A stretch of 32,490 nucleotides of DNA from Candidatus Omnitrophota bacterium. Its GTDB lineage: Bacteria; Omnitrophota; Gorgyraeia; JAFGGP01. The stretch is taken from contig JAFGGP010000003.1 in the NCBI GenBank assembly GCA_016930485.1, forward strand, positions 1 through 32,490. Reading direction: 5' to 3'. The notes beneath the pieces were generated by a model, which saw only the letters and a program-made list of their open reading frames with translations, had not been told where the DNA came from and did no database searches. Position 1 is the stretch's first letter; the number at the start of each line of letters is the position of its first letter. Position numbers and translations under genes: made by a program. Below, piece after piece: positions 14,815 through 22,176 of the stretch.

Positions 14815-16875
14815 CTACCGCTTAACAACCTTATACAGATGTGCCTTATCCATACCGTCAACAGGATAGAGCGCGATGCCGCTCTTAAACTGGACGGCCT
14901 CGGAAAAAGAAAACTTTTCTAAGGCCAAATCGACTATCTCCTGTAAAACGTCGGCAATAATACGCTCGCTTCCCTCTTTATCCGTCATCGCCAAAAGCAC
15001 CACCGACTGTTCATGTTCCAACTTGCCAATTACATCAACAACGCCTGTCTTTTCGAACTCCTCCTTAAGTTTTTGTTCTACGGCCTCAAGTAAACAGGGT
15101 GCTGTCCGGGCCGTTCTTTCGGCAAGGTAGTCAAGATTGATAACTCTTATCAAAATAAAAGAAAAAAAGGACTTGCGTTCCTTTGCCTTGGCAATCATCA
15201 ATTCAAGCTTGTCATCTAAAAAAAGCTCGTCGTGAAAAACGGGTAATTCAAAAATAAACGTATTACCTTTTTCCGAACTCGCTGCCCATATGCGCCCCTC
15301 ATGTTTTCGTATAATCTCCTTTGCGATAGGAAGCCCGAGGCCTGTCCCGCGCGCACCGGGGCCTGGTTTTCGGCCTACCTGATAAAACTTATCAAAAATC
15401 TTTGTCAGTTCTTCCTCCCGGATAGGCGTACCGTTATTAAAAATGCGGCATTCAACAGCATTGCCTTCCGTCGTCCGTACGGTAATCTGTATAACGCCTC
15501 CTTCAGGGGTAAACTTTACTGCGTTGCCGACCAGATTGGTCAAAACCTGTGATACCTTGTCGCTGTCGACATACACCGATGGCGTTTCTTGGCCTTGCTT
15601 AACGGTAAGAGCGATGCCCTTCTTTTCCGCCTGAAGCCGCATTCTCCCCACCGTCTCCTCTACCAGTGTTATAAGCCCCACCTTTTCCTTGTGAAAGGTA
15701 ATCTCTCCGGACTCAAGCTTGGAGAGATCTAACAAATCATCAATAATGACGTAGAGCCTCTCTGAATTTCTCTTGATGATTGCTATCAAATCCATCTGTT
15801 TTTCCGCAAGCGTCCCGAACGAGGGTTCGGTCAATAGGTCGATGCCTTCGCGAATGGATGTTAATGGCGTCCTGAGCTCATGGGAAACGGTCGAAATAAA
15901 CTCCGATTTAAGCTGGTCTAATTCCTTCATCTTTGCATATGTCTTCGTATTTTCAATCGCGAGTCCTGCGTGGTTCGCGATAATAGTCAGGATGTTAAAC
16001 TGATCTTCTTTAAATTTATCCGCCTCTGCAGCGCCGATGGCCAGGCTGCCGGTAATCAGGCTGCCGATCGGAAGGGGGACAATCAAAAATGAATTAATAG
16101 CGTCTCCGACCGCAACCCCCATCAACTCGCCCGTTTCTTCAATATCCTCAATTGCTCTATCGCGATCGATCCCCCGGGAGGTCATCCGTTCTGTTTCGCG
16201 AAAGACGCGTTCGCGAAAGATGTCATATAGCGGGTGTCCGTAGGGAACCGACCCCTTGATAAAAATTTGCACCTGCTCTTCGTCAAAAAGCGTAAAACTG
16301 CAAAAGTCGTAGCGTGTCACCTCTTTCAACCGGGCCATCACCAGCTTGACAAGACGTTCCTTATCGAGCATAAAAATCATGTTTTTTGTGATACTCAATA
16401 CCGTGCGCAGCTCCCTGGTCCTCTCCTCCACCTTTCGCTCAAGCGTTTTGTTGTAGTTTTCGATTTCGTCCCGGTACTCCTTGAGCGCCTTTGCCATCTC
16501 GTTGAAGGTCTTCTCGAGCACGCTGAATTCATCATAGGTCACCATATCAAGATTATAGGCGAGGTCTCCGGAAGCAATAGCCCGAGCCTTATCAACCAGC
16601 CGCTGAATAGGTTTCGTAATAAAATAGGTCACCGCCATGGCTACCATGAACGCAAAGGCAAGGCTGATGAAATACGACACAGTCATAAATTGCAGCGCTT
16701 TTTTTACCTGGATATATTCCTGAGGAGGTATCGTCGTTGCCTCAATCAGACTTTGGCAGAAAATAATCATCAGGAGTCCGGTAATCGTTACCAACATGGT
16801 AACAAAAGCCGGAATGGCTACTGACAGCTTAAATTGAAAATTTTTTTTGAATAGATACTTCAGCTTTTGTCGCAT
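14815..16875 (-). CDS. Membrane histidine kinase: 2 TM, HAMP, GAF, HisKA, HATPase, degenerate GGDEF
   Basis: This 686-aa sensor kinase has TM segments at 17-41 and 63-87 with a short loop of about 20 residues outside, a HAMP domain (about 88-140), a linker coiled coil and a GAF domain (about 165-312). HisKA carries the phospho-accepting H332 in F-I-S-T-V-S-H-E-L-R-T-P-L. The ATPase domain has N447 and N451 (N box), an N-N-G-T-P-I G1 box and G510-T-G-L-G-L515. The C-terminal ~120 residues look like a GGDEF domain (final strand G-I-A-L-Y-P-V-D-G), but the signature is G617-K-L-E-H-E-Q623, so cyclase activity is not expected. A c-di-GMP or GTP sensing or dimer role is possible. It lies just after two receivers. 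AGAGG precedes the ATG. Confidence 0.93.
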   Translation of the reverse strand: MRQKLKYLFKKNFQFKLSVAIPAFVTMLVTITGLLMIIFCQSLIEATTIPPQEYIQVKKALQFMTVSYFISLAFAFMVAMAVTYFITKPIQRLVDKARAIASGDLAYNLDMVTYDEFSVLEKTFNEMAKALKEYRDEIENYNKTLERKVEERTRELRTVLSITKNMIFMLDKERLVKLVMARLKEVTRYDFCSFTLFDEEQVQIFIKGSVPYGHPLYDIFRERVFRETERMTSRGIDRDRAIEDIEETGELMGVAVGDAINSFLIVPLPIGSLITGSLAIGAAEADKFKEDQFNILTIIANHAGLAIENTKTYAKMKELDQLKSEFISTVSHELRTPLTSIREGIDLLTEPSFGTLAEKQMDLIAIIKRNSERLYVIIDDLLDLSKLESGEITFHKEKVGLITLVEETVGRMRLQAEKKGIALTVKQGQETPSVYVDSDKVSQVLTNLVGNAVKFTPEGGVIQITVRTTEGNAVECRIFNNGTPIREEELTKIFDKFYQVGRKPGPGARGTGLGLPIAKEIIRKHEGRIWAASSEKGNTFIFELPVFHDELFLDDKLELMIAKAKERKSFFSFILIRVINLDYLAERTARTAPCLLEAVEQKLKEEFEKTGVVDVIGKLEHEQSVVLLAMTDKEGSERIIADVLQEIVDLALEKFSFSEAVQFKSGIALYPVDGMDKAHLYKVVKR

Positions 16876-16900
16876 GGACAGCCTCTGAACATCTCTCGGC

Positions 16901-17276
16901 CTATCTTCGAGAGAGTAGTTCTTTTATCTTCTCAAGCAATCTCCGCGGTTCATAGGGTTTGGTTACATAGCATCCGCCCCGAAAAAGGCACCTTCCAGAA
17001 TATCATCCTGGCGGCCCTTGACGGTCAGGAGAATCACGGGAATATGCTTCGTCCCCTCTTTTTTTCTTTGAGTTCCCGGCAAATCTGATAGCCGGTCTTG
17101 CCCGGCATAATAACATCGAGCAAGATCAGGTCCGGGAGATGGGTGCACACCTTCTCAAAACCCTCTTCCCCGGTTCCGGCGGTGATAATGTCATAATCGC
17201 TCCGCTCAAGCCTGCTTTTGACCAAGCTTAAGACATCGGGTTCATCGTTCACTACCAGAATTTTTTTGCCGAACAT
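16901..17276 (-). pseudogene. CheY-like response regulator broken by two single-base frameshifts
   Basis: The first frame starts at ATG 17276 (GGAGGGG site) and encodes a normal receiver N terminus: V-V-N-D-E-P-D, then D-L-I-L-L-D-V-I-M-P with the phospho-Asp. It leaves frame at an A7 run (minus strand, 17059-17065). The continuing receiver sequence (H-I-P-V-I-L-L-T-V-K) is in the -1 frame and runs to G-A-D-A near 16970, where a second one-base loss occurs. The final piece, Y-V-T-K-P-Y-E-P-R-R-L-L-E-K, is in a third frame to the TAG at 16901. Restoring both bases gives a full receiver of about 125 aa. Sequencing error, real decay, or a programmed shift at A_AAA_AAG for the first site are all possible. 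Confidence 0.85.
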
Positions 17277-17302
17277 TGCCCCTCCGTATACAACAATTAA
17301 CG

Positions 17303-17671
17303 TTATCTATTTAAGATGTATGCGCTGATTGTGCGGAGCAGTTCCTCCGCGTTATACGGCTTTATAATATACGCAACGGCCCCTAATTGGAGCCCCCGAT
17401 CCAAATCCTTTGCCTCACTCTTGGCGGACACAACAATCACCGGTATATCACGTGTCTTCTCTGTACCCTTAAGGAGTTTAAGGACCTTGAACCCGTCCAA
17501 TCCCGGCATTAATATGTCGAGAAGAATCAAGTCGGGCTGATAGACCTTTGCCATATTGAATCCGATATCACCGTCCAGAGCGGCAATAACCTCAAAATTG
17601 TTGATTGTCAACCTGTCTTTGAGCAGTTCTATCTCGTCCGGTTCGTCATCAATGACTAAGATCTTCGCCAT
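17303..17671 (-). CDS. Single-domain response regulator (CheY-like), intact
   Basis: This 122-aa receiver has no output domain. It keeps every catalytic residue: acidic pair D8-D9, phospho-acceptor D52 in D-L-I-L-L-D-I-L-M-P, switch S82 in V-V-S-A-K, and K104 in I-I-K-P-Y. It starts at ATG 17671 with GAGGGG upstream. It lies between the promoter-proximal two-TM gene and the broken receiver, and the histidine kinase follows, so it is a likely phosphorylation target of that kinase. Stand-alone receivers are common in pilus motility systems (PilG/PilH type). Confidence 0.93.
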   Translation of the reverse strand: MAKILVIDDEPDEIELLKDRLTINNFEVIAALDGDIGFNMAKVYQPDLILLDILMPGLDGFKVLKLLKGTEKTRDIPVIVVSAKSEAKDLDRGLQLGAVAYIIKPYNAEELLRTISAYILNR

Positions 17672-17682
17672 ACTACCCCTCG

Positions 17683-17940
17683 TTACATCTGATATAAACT
17701 GACGCCAATAATGAGTATTGCCGTTAAAAAAATAACCGCTGCTATTATCCTCCTATGTCTTATAAAGAAGGCATCGACCTCGATGCGGCGATTCAGACCA
17801 TCCTGGCGTCGGTCAAAGACAAGACGTGCAATCGGTCTCTCCAGAAGTCTGCACAGGGCCTCAAGCCCCTCTCGGGATGCAAGGAATAAAAAACCGCATC
17901 CAAGAATGATAACGCCTGAGAAAAAAAGAAAAATTCTCAT
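17683..17940 (-). CDS. Small two-TM protein of the D-F-F-I-[KR]-H-R family
   Basis: This 85-aa protein has TM segments at 3-21 and 65-83 flanking a basic loop of about 43 residues. The loop contains R31-L-L-E-R-P36 and D56-A-F-F-I-R-H-R63. The same two elements appear in the N terminus of the 22177-22905 product (R-E-F-F-E-K-P and D-D-F-F-I-K-H-R) and the second more weakly at 22933 (N-D-F-V-V-T-Y-R). I know no described family with this signature. It is the first gene after a near-consensus promoter and heads the kinase-pilus operon; its stop is 11 bp before the receiver's stop-side flank. The ribosome site is weak. A small inner-membrane accessory subunit is a guess. Confidence 0.75.
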   Translation of the reverse strand: MRIFLFFSGVIILGCGFLFLASREGLEALCRLLERPIARLVFDRRQDGLNRRIEVDAFFIRHRRIIAAVIFLTAILIIGVSLYQM

Positions 17941-17985
17941 TCTTGATTTAGCAATTTAGTTTTTGTTAAAACATGTTATAATTTA

Positions 17986-17995
17986 ATCACGTGAT
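17986..17995. promoter_or_regulatory. 10-bp palindrome at the predicted start site
   Basis: ATCACGTGAT is a perfect palindrome placed just downstream of the -10 box at 18000-18005, near the expected transcription start. A second palindrome, AACATGTT, lies at 17970-17977. Either could be an operator; the ribbon-helix-helix protein at 14587 is a candidate binder. Confidence 0.35.
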
Positions 17996-17999
17996 GCAT

Positions 18000-18029
18000 A
18001 TTATAGTCTATTAAGTTTTAAAAAGTCAA
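18000..18029 (-). promoter_or_regulatory. Sigma70-type promoter of the kinase-pilus operon
   Basis: On the minus strand TTGACT (18029-18024) is followed after 18 bp by a perfect TATAAT (18005-18000) in an AT-rich region. The predicted start near 17993 gives a leader of about 50 nt before the two-TM gene at 17940. The genes from there to about 5.0 kb are closely spaced, so this promoter may drive most of the assembly operon. Confidence 0.8.
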
Positions 18030-18209
18030 GGAAAGTTTTTATAGAATGCGTAGAAGGTGAAAGGTAAAAAATGTGTAACATATTGTAAAATAAGGGGTTA
18101 GGAGGCTCTTTGCACTATCCCTTTAGGTCGACACCATAACAGTGATCTGGGGTTTTTATCCCTATTTAGCAGGAATAACCACCTGCCAGACAGGTAATCT
18201 GTTGCCTTA

Positions 18210-18452
18210 TTAGCGTGATGCCCTGACTTTAATCACCGAAAGCTCTTCACGCATTGCCGCCTGCTCTTTTTGAATGCTGTCAAGGCTGGCAATAATGTTA
18301 TCGAGCTTCTTTATAACCTTGTCTCTATACTCCTCGGTCTCCGAACTTACCCTCGCAAAGGCAGGTTTTTCTCTGTGATTGAGAACGCCGTTGATGCACA
18401 GAGTAACAAAAAGGGTGAAAAGAAAAATAGCCAGCCATACTTTAATACGCAT
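18210..18452 (-). CDS. Short bitopic coiled-coil protein, hypothetical
   Basis: This 80-aa protein has one N-terminal hydrophobic segment (about 4-23), then a polar helical region (about 38-75) rich in Glu, Lys and Asp with heptad-like spacing (D-K-V-I-K-K-L-D-N-I-I-A-S-L). ATG 18452 is chosen because AAGGAGGT lies 7 nt upstream; the longer frame from 18482 would contain that site. It is the last gene of the minor-pilin operon, 36 bp after the second PilX-like gene. The hydrophobic segment could be a signal peptide or an anchor. No family is recognised. Confidence 0.7.
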   Translation of the reverse strand: MRIKVWLAIFLFTLFVTLCINGVLNHREKPAFARVSSETEEYRDKVIKKLDNIIASLDSIQKEQAAMREELSVIKVRASR

Positions 18453-18488
18453 ATCACGCACCTCCTTTTTCACATACTTCAACGATCG

Positions 18489-18926
18489 TTATTGTTCGGT
18501 AACATCCATGGCGCTTTCGATAGTCAGGATGACATTACTGCCGGCCTGCTCGGCATAGCAGTTAAAATGTCCCTGAACCCCCTGCACCGTCATGGTTTCA
18601 GTAAAGTATCCTTTGTTGTTATTGGATGGGTCGCTCGGATCCGCACCCCACGGAGATAGCCGGGATGGGCCCTTAAATCCTGTGGGGTTATCATACAACA
18701 GTTCTGTTGCCCGGGAAAAACACACCTCACCGATGTAGAACGCCTGCGTTTCCCGTAACGCTGCGCGCGCGGTGGCAAATCGGGTGCTTTGAAGCGAGGT
18801 AAGGACCATTCCCAGTGCTGCAAGGACCATCATGATGAAAACAATGATAATGAGGGCAAGTCCCTTTTGAGACGATTGCCCCTGTTTTTTGTCTATGCCA
18901 AAAATAGTCGTAACCCCTTTATTCAT
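18489..18926 (-). CDS. PilX/MshP-like minor pilin, second copy (X2)
   Basis: This 145-aa protein has a PilX-type N terminus: ...S-Q-K-G followed by L-A-L-I-I-I-V-F-I-M-M-V-L-A-A-L-G, then Q-A-F-Y-I-G. As usual for PilX/GspK-type proteins, the Glu at +5 of mature pilins is missing. The N terminus closely matches X1 (19950-21038), but the long beta-rich C-terminal region of X1 is absent. Two Cys (F-N-C-Y and E-V-C-F) could form a disulfide. Its start overlaps the PilW2 stop (ATGA) and AAGGA lies 6 nt upstream, so translation is coupled. It belongs to the duplicated V-W-X set. Confidence 0.85.
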   Translation of the reverse strand: MNKGVTTIFGIDKKQGQSSQKGLALIIIVFIMMVLAALGMVLTSLQSTRFATARAALRETQAFYIGEVCFSRATELLYDNPTGFKGPSRLSPWGADPSDPSNNNKGYFTETMTVQGVQGHFNCYAEQAGSNVILTIESAMDVTEQ

Positions 18927-19420
18927 AGAAAATTCCTTAAATATATGCCGCTGGATAGGGTCAGGTTTTCTCTGCCTGCTGAAATAGTCAGGTCGATTTC
19001 TATTCGTCTGATTGCGCTCCTGAGCGCGGCGGAAACAGGCGTTGAAAGCTGTGTATTTGAGGAGTTGTAGTAACGAAACGCGAGGCTCTGGATATTACCG
19101 GCTAAAATATTGTTATTCCGGTATAATGAGCCGCCTGATATGTGATACCGGATGTCGTTGTCCGCAGCATCGTAAAACCGGAACTCTGACGTATCGGCGG
19201 TTAAAATACTGCTGGTGTCTTTTGTCTCTCTCATCTCCCGTTTCATCCAGTCGATCGCGATGCGCGCCTCGGCCCCGCGTTCTTCACGGAAACTCACCAG
19301 CTCCCATACATCAACAACCGCGATAATAATCGGGGCAAGTCCTGCGGCAATCACCCCTACCAATGCAATCACCGCAACCGCCTCTATCAGCGTAAAACCA
19401 TTCCTCCTTCTCCGCTTCAT
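18923..19420 (-). CDS. PilW/GspJ/MshO-like prepilin, second copy (W2)
   Basis: This 165-aa prepilin has a short basic leader M-K-R-R-R-R-N-G8 cleaved before F-T-L-I-E, with Glu at +5. The hydrophobic assembly helix is followed by V-W-E-L-V-S-F-R-E-E-R-G-A-E-A-R-I-A, then the GspJ/PilW pattern I-R-Y-H-I-S-G-G-S-L-Y-R-N-N-N. It aligns along its length with W1 (21045-21608), sharing F-R-E, E-A-R-I-A, G-x-S-L-x-R-N-N and the C-terminal R-N-F. It would sit at the pilus tip or initiate assembly with PilV and PilX. AGGGGA precedes the ATG. Confidence 0.9.
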   Translation of the reverse strand: MKRRRRNGFTLIEAVAVIALVGVIAAGLAPIIIAVVDVWELVSFREERGAEARIAIDWMKREMRETKDTSSILTADTSEFRFYDAADNDIRYHISGGSLYRNNNILAGNIQSLAFRYYNSSNTQLSTPVSAALRSAIRRIEIDLTISAGRENLTLSSGIYLRNFL

Positions 19421-19432
19421 TGTGCTAGTCCC

Positions 19433-19939
19433 CTATCGATTGGCATTTCGTACCGATGAAAACTTGGCACTCCCGATTTTGCTGTGCGCCACCACAACAT
19501 CGATCCGCTTGTAATCGGTCCCGGCAGAATCGGGGCGAACAGTATCAAGATCAAAGGCATCGGGATCAACGTAATAGACCGTTACCGACCGTGAAAAACC
19601 CGGAAAACCGGATACCGGGTTTTCTGTATAGCCGTCAAAGTCGTCGACGTCATCATACGCCGAGCGCGCCGACTCACCGGAATCGGGCCCTAAGGTAGCC
19701 GACCATGGCGCCGAAGAGCTCTCGTCGAATCGCTTGCTTAAGACCTCTTCGAGGAGCCCTTCGGCCAACTGATACGCAGTCATCCTGAACTCTGACTCGA
19801 TACTCCGTTGTCCAATATGGGCAAAGAGGATCATAAGCGGAGGGACGGCGAGCGCAAGCACCATAATTATAATGGCAAGTTCCACTATAGTGACGCCCTT
19901 GAGACGGCTCAAAAAAGAAAATGCCCGTTTGTCATTCAC
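19433..19939 (-). CDS. PilV/GspI/MshD-like prepilin, second copy (V2)
   Basis: This 168-aa prepilin starts at GTG 19939 with an AGAGG site; there is no nearby in-frame ATG. The leader M-N-D-K-R-A-F-S-F-L-S-R-L-K-G15 is cleaved before V-T-I-V-E. It carries L-G-P-D-S-G-E-S-A-R and D-D-V-D-D-F-D-G, a motif that I associate with MshD-type pilins. It aligns well with V1 (21660-22160), including the F-D-E and L-G-P-D-[ST]-G-E-S-A-R blocks. It lies 10 bp after the X1 stop. Confidence 0.88.
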   Translation of the reverse strand: MNDKRAFSFLSRLKGVTIVELAIIIMVLALAVPPLMILFAHIGQRSIESEFRMTAYQLAEGLLEEVLSKRFDESSSAPWSATLGPDSGESARSAYDDVDDFDGYTENPVSGFPGFSRSVTVYYVDPDAFDLDTVRPDSAGTDYKRIDVVVAHSKIGSAKFSSVRNANR

Positions 19940-19949
19940 CGCTGTCCTC

Positions 19950-21038
19950 TCATAACTCTCTCCATTCGGTAATCACCAGGGCCGTTTCCCCGGCCTCCTG
20001 AAAACCCGGAATGTCCTGCACCAATGCAGCGTCATAGGTGAGATTGATCTCATCAGCGTTATTCATGTTGATATGCTGATCGGTCACCATGGCCCCGGAA
20101 AACTCCAGATCGCTGATATTGCTCATATTGATATTCCCTAACGCATAGACCAGTCCATGAATAGTTAAACCGTCGTAGCCCGACAGGGTCACATTGCCGC
20201 CTACCGCCATCGCGGGAAGCTGGCTCCCTGTCGGTGACAGGCCTGCGGTAACGGATAAATTTTGTTTCTGGCCGGATGTTGTGAGGTTCGCCTCCGTAAT
20301 CAGTGCCCCTTCAACCGTAACGTCTTTCTCGACGGTGATATTGCCGCGTGCATACAAAATACCGGTAAAGGCAACCCCTGCCTCCAGGGTAACGCTCCCC
20401 TCAACCAAGATATACCCGCTGGCATCCTCTTCAAAGATACAGTTGCCGGTTACAGTCTCATTGGTCATAGCCTCATACTCGGAAAAATCAAGTTCGGGAA
20501 TCTCAAGCGGTGACCCCGGCGTCACATCGCCCAGCACCGTAACCCCTACCCCAAGGTTTACCTCCCCTACCGCTGTAATATCCCCGGCGACATTGCCGGT
20601 TGAGTTCGAGAGATGAATGCTACCCGTAGCAAACTGAACCGATCCAAAGGTTGCCGGAACCGAAATTGCAAGATGCTGCTGGACCACCCTGACCGATTCC
20701 CCTACCCGTGCCGTAACTGTGATATCAACGTTTGCGCTATCTTGATTAGCATACTCGAACCAGCACTCGCCACCTGCAAGCGATACAGAACTGATCCCGA
20801 AGGGCGCATCGGTCGGCGGCACATTATCACTGAAATCGCTGTCGGTACGGAACTCTCTTTCCAAAATCCACTCCAGCCCTCCTTCAGCGGCGTAAAAGGC
20901 CCGTGTCGTATTGAGGCCGTCTATCGCCGTTGTCATCTGATTCGAAATGAGTGATGCCAAGACGGCGCCCAGTGCACCCAAGACCATCATGATAAACACA
21001 AACACAATAAGGGCCATGCCTCCGCGAACAGTCATCAT
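19950..21038 (-). CDS. PilX/MshP-like protein with long repetitive beta region, first copy (X1)
   Basis: This 362-aa protein starts R-G-G then M-A-L-I-V-F-V-F-I-M-M-V-L-G-A-L-G and R-A-F-Y-A-A-E-G-G-L-E-W, the PilX/GspK-type N terminus without Glu+5. After about residue 130 it turns into short beta-strand repeats (G-N-V-A-G-D-I-T-A-V-G-E-V-N-L-G, S-V-T-L-E-A-G-V and similar) typical of polymer-forming or bactofilin-like beta solenoids. It ends V-I-T-E-W-R-E-L. The same kind of C-terminal domain and E-W-R-E ending occurs in the secreted protein at 24187. GAAAGG precedes tandem ATG codons at 21038/21035. It is probably a large tip adhesin-like minor pilin. Confidence 0.85.
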   Translation of the reverse strand: MMTVRGGMALIVFVFIMMVLGALGAVLASLISNQMTTAIDGLNTTRAFYAAEGGLEWILEREFRTDSDFSDNVPPTDAPFGISSVSLAGGECWFEYANQDSANVDITVTARVGESVRVVQQHLAISVPATFGSVQFATGSIHLSNSTGNVAGDITAVGEVNLGVGVTVLGDVTPGSPLEIPELDFSEYEAMTNETVTGNCIFEEDASGYILVEGSVTLEAGVAFTGILYARGNITVEKDVTVEGALITEANLTTSGQKQNLSVTAGLSPTGSQLPAMAVGGNVTLSGYDGLTIHGLVYALGNINMSNISDLEFSGAMVTDQHINMNNADEINLTYDAALVQDIPGFQEAGETALVITEWREL

Positions 21039-21044
21039 GCCTTT

Positions 21045-21608
21045 CTAAAGCCTTCGGGGAAAATTTCTCGGATGTACCCCGGCTATAAGCGTCTCTCTTT
21101 TTGCCCCCTTGACGATAATCAGCTCTACTTTGATTCTCCAAATATCGGTAGCAGCCCCGCCGTCAACGGGATTGCCGATAAGGTTCCCCGACCGGTCAAA
21201 ATAGCTCAGTGTCAGAGAATTCACATTGTCTGTCATCGCATAATTATTTCTCATTAATGAGTCACCCGAAACCCAGTAACGGACACGTTCGCCTGCGACG
21301 GTATCAAACGCAAGCGCTGTCGGTAATGCCTCGATAACCGAACGAACGGTTGCGATCTGATGGGTTTCTCTGATCATGCGCTGGAGCGCAATGCGCGCCT
21401 CAGAAACCTCGCCCTCTCTGAAACTCAAAAAATCCCAGATGTCTACCGATACGGTTAACAGTCCGATGACAGCGGCACTTATTACCCCGACAACAACAAT
21501 AACCATGACTATCTCGATGAGGGTAAACCCCGTAAGAGACAGAGGTTTTTTCATGAGGTAAGATGAAAGCCGTGGCAAACCGTTAGTCTTGCCATTCACT
21601 CCGGACAT
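21045..21608 (-). CDS. PilW/GspJ/MshO-like prepilin, first copy (W1)
   Basis: This 187-aa prepilin has a 27-residue leader ending S-L-T-G27 before F-T-L-I-E, longer than the 5-8 residues common in type IVa pilins. An internal ATG (M19) would shorten the leader to 9 residues but has no ribosome site, while GAGAG lies upstream of ATG 21608. The mature part has W-D-F-L-S-F-R-E-G-E-V-S-E-A-R-I-A and R-Y-W-V-S-G-D-S-L-M-R-N-N, matching W2. It lies 6 bp before X1, so the two are cotranscribed. Confidence 0.9.
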   Translation of the reverse strand: MSGVNGKTNGLPRLSSYLMKKPLSLTGFTLIEIVMVIVVVGVISAAVIGLLTVSVDIWDFLSFREGEVSEARIALQRMIRETHQIATVRSVIEALPTALAFDTVAGERVRYWVSGDSLMRNNYAMTDNVNSLTLSYFDRSGNLIGNPVDGGAATDIWRIKVELIIVKGAKRETLIAGVHPRNFPRRL

Positions 21609-21659
21609 TGTATGTTCTCTCGGCTATTTTCTCTCATGAAATAAGAGAAGTGTATGGGT

Positions 21660-22160
21660 TCATAATGAATGGAGCGGTGTAATAATGGTTTTAAAAATCA
21701 AATCGCCGGTCAGTGAGTGCGTAATAGTCACAATAACCAGTTTATATCCCGGTGTCCAATTATCCGGTAGCGGCGACGGGATTGTCAGAATGGTATCCGG
21801 GCTCGCTTCATCCACATAGCCTACCGTTACCGATGCCGTATAGTAAGGAAACTGGTCGTCGACCAGACCGCTCCACCCATGAAAATCGTCGACATCATCA
21901 AAATCAGCACGGGCACTCTCGCCGGTATCGGGACCGAGCACGGCAGACCAGTTTCCGGTGTCATCCTCGGTATCTCGTTCGTCAAACTTCTTCGAACAGA
22001 GCTCTTCCATAAGCACCTGAGATAGTGACGTAGCGGTATTAAGGGCCTCTGCCTTGACCGATTTTTGAGATACCTCTGCGATAAGATTGAGTAATGGTGG
22101 GATTGCGATGGAAAGTACAACGATAATAATGGCAAGTTCGATGAGTGTTATTCCCTTCAT
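21660..22160 (-). CDS. PilV/GspI/MshD-like prepilin, first copy (V1)
   Basis: This 166-aa prepilin has a minimal leader, M-K-G3, cleaved before I-T-L-I-E. The helix is followed by M-E-E-L-C-S-K-K-F-D-E-R-D, then L-G-P-D-T-G-E-S-A-R and D-D-V-D-D-F-H-G-W. It is a paralogue of V2. It is the first gene of the first V-W-X set and comes 16 bp after the two-TM gene at 22177. A Cys in the early helix region (E-L-C-S) has no obvious partner. Confidence 0.9.
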   Translation of the reverse strand: MKGITLIELAIIIVVLSIAIPPLLNLIAEVSQKSVKAEALNTATSLSQVLMEELCSKKFDERDTEDDTGNWSAVLGPDTGESARADFDDVDDFHGWSGLVDDQFPYYTASVTVGYVDEASPDTILTIPSPLPDNWTPGYKLVIVTITHSLTGDLIFKTIITPLHSL

Positions 22161-22176
22161 AGATATCCGCCGTCCG

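Noticed and set aside
16234-16824. 196-aa plus-strand frame
   Set aside because: Antisense to the TM/HAMP/GAF region of the kinase; composition is His/Arg-rich as expected for a shadow.
17977-17982. TATAAT on the plus strand near the kinase-operon promoter
   Set aside because: No -35 at proper spacing and no plus-strand gene downstream.
18181-18195. Small hairpin ACCTG/CAGGT after the last gene of the minor-pilin operon
   Set aside because: Five-bp stem without a U-tract; too weak to call a terminator.
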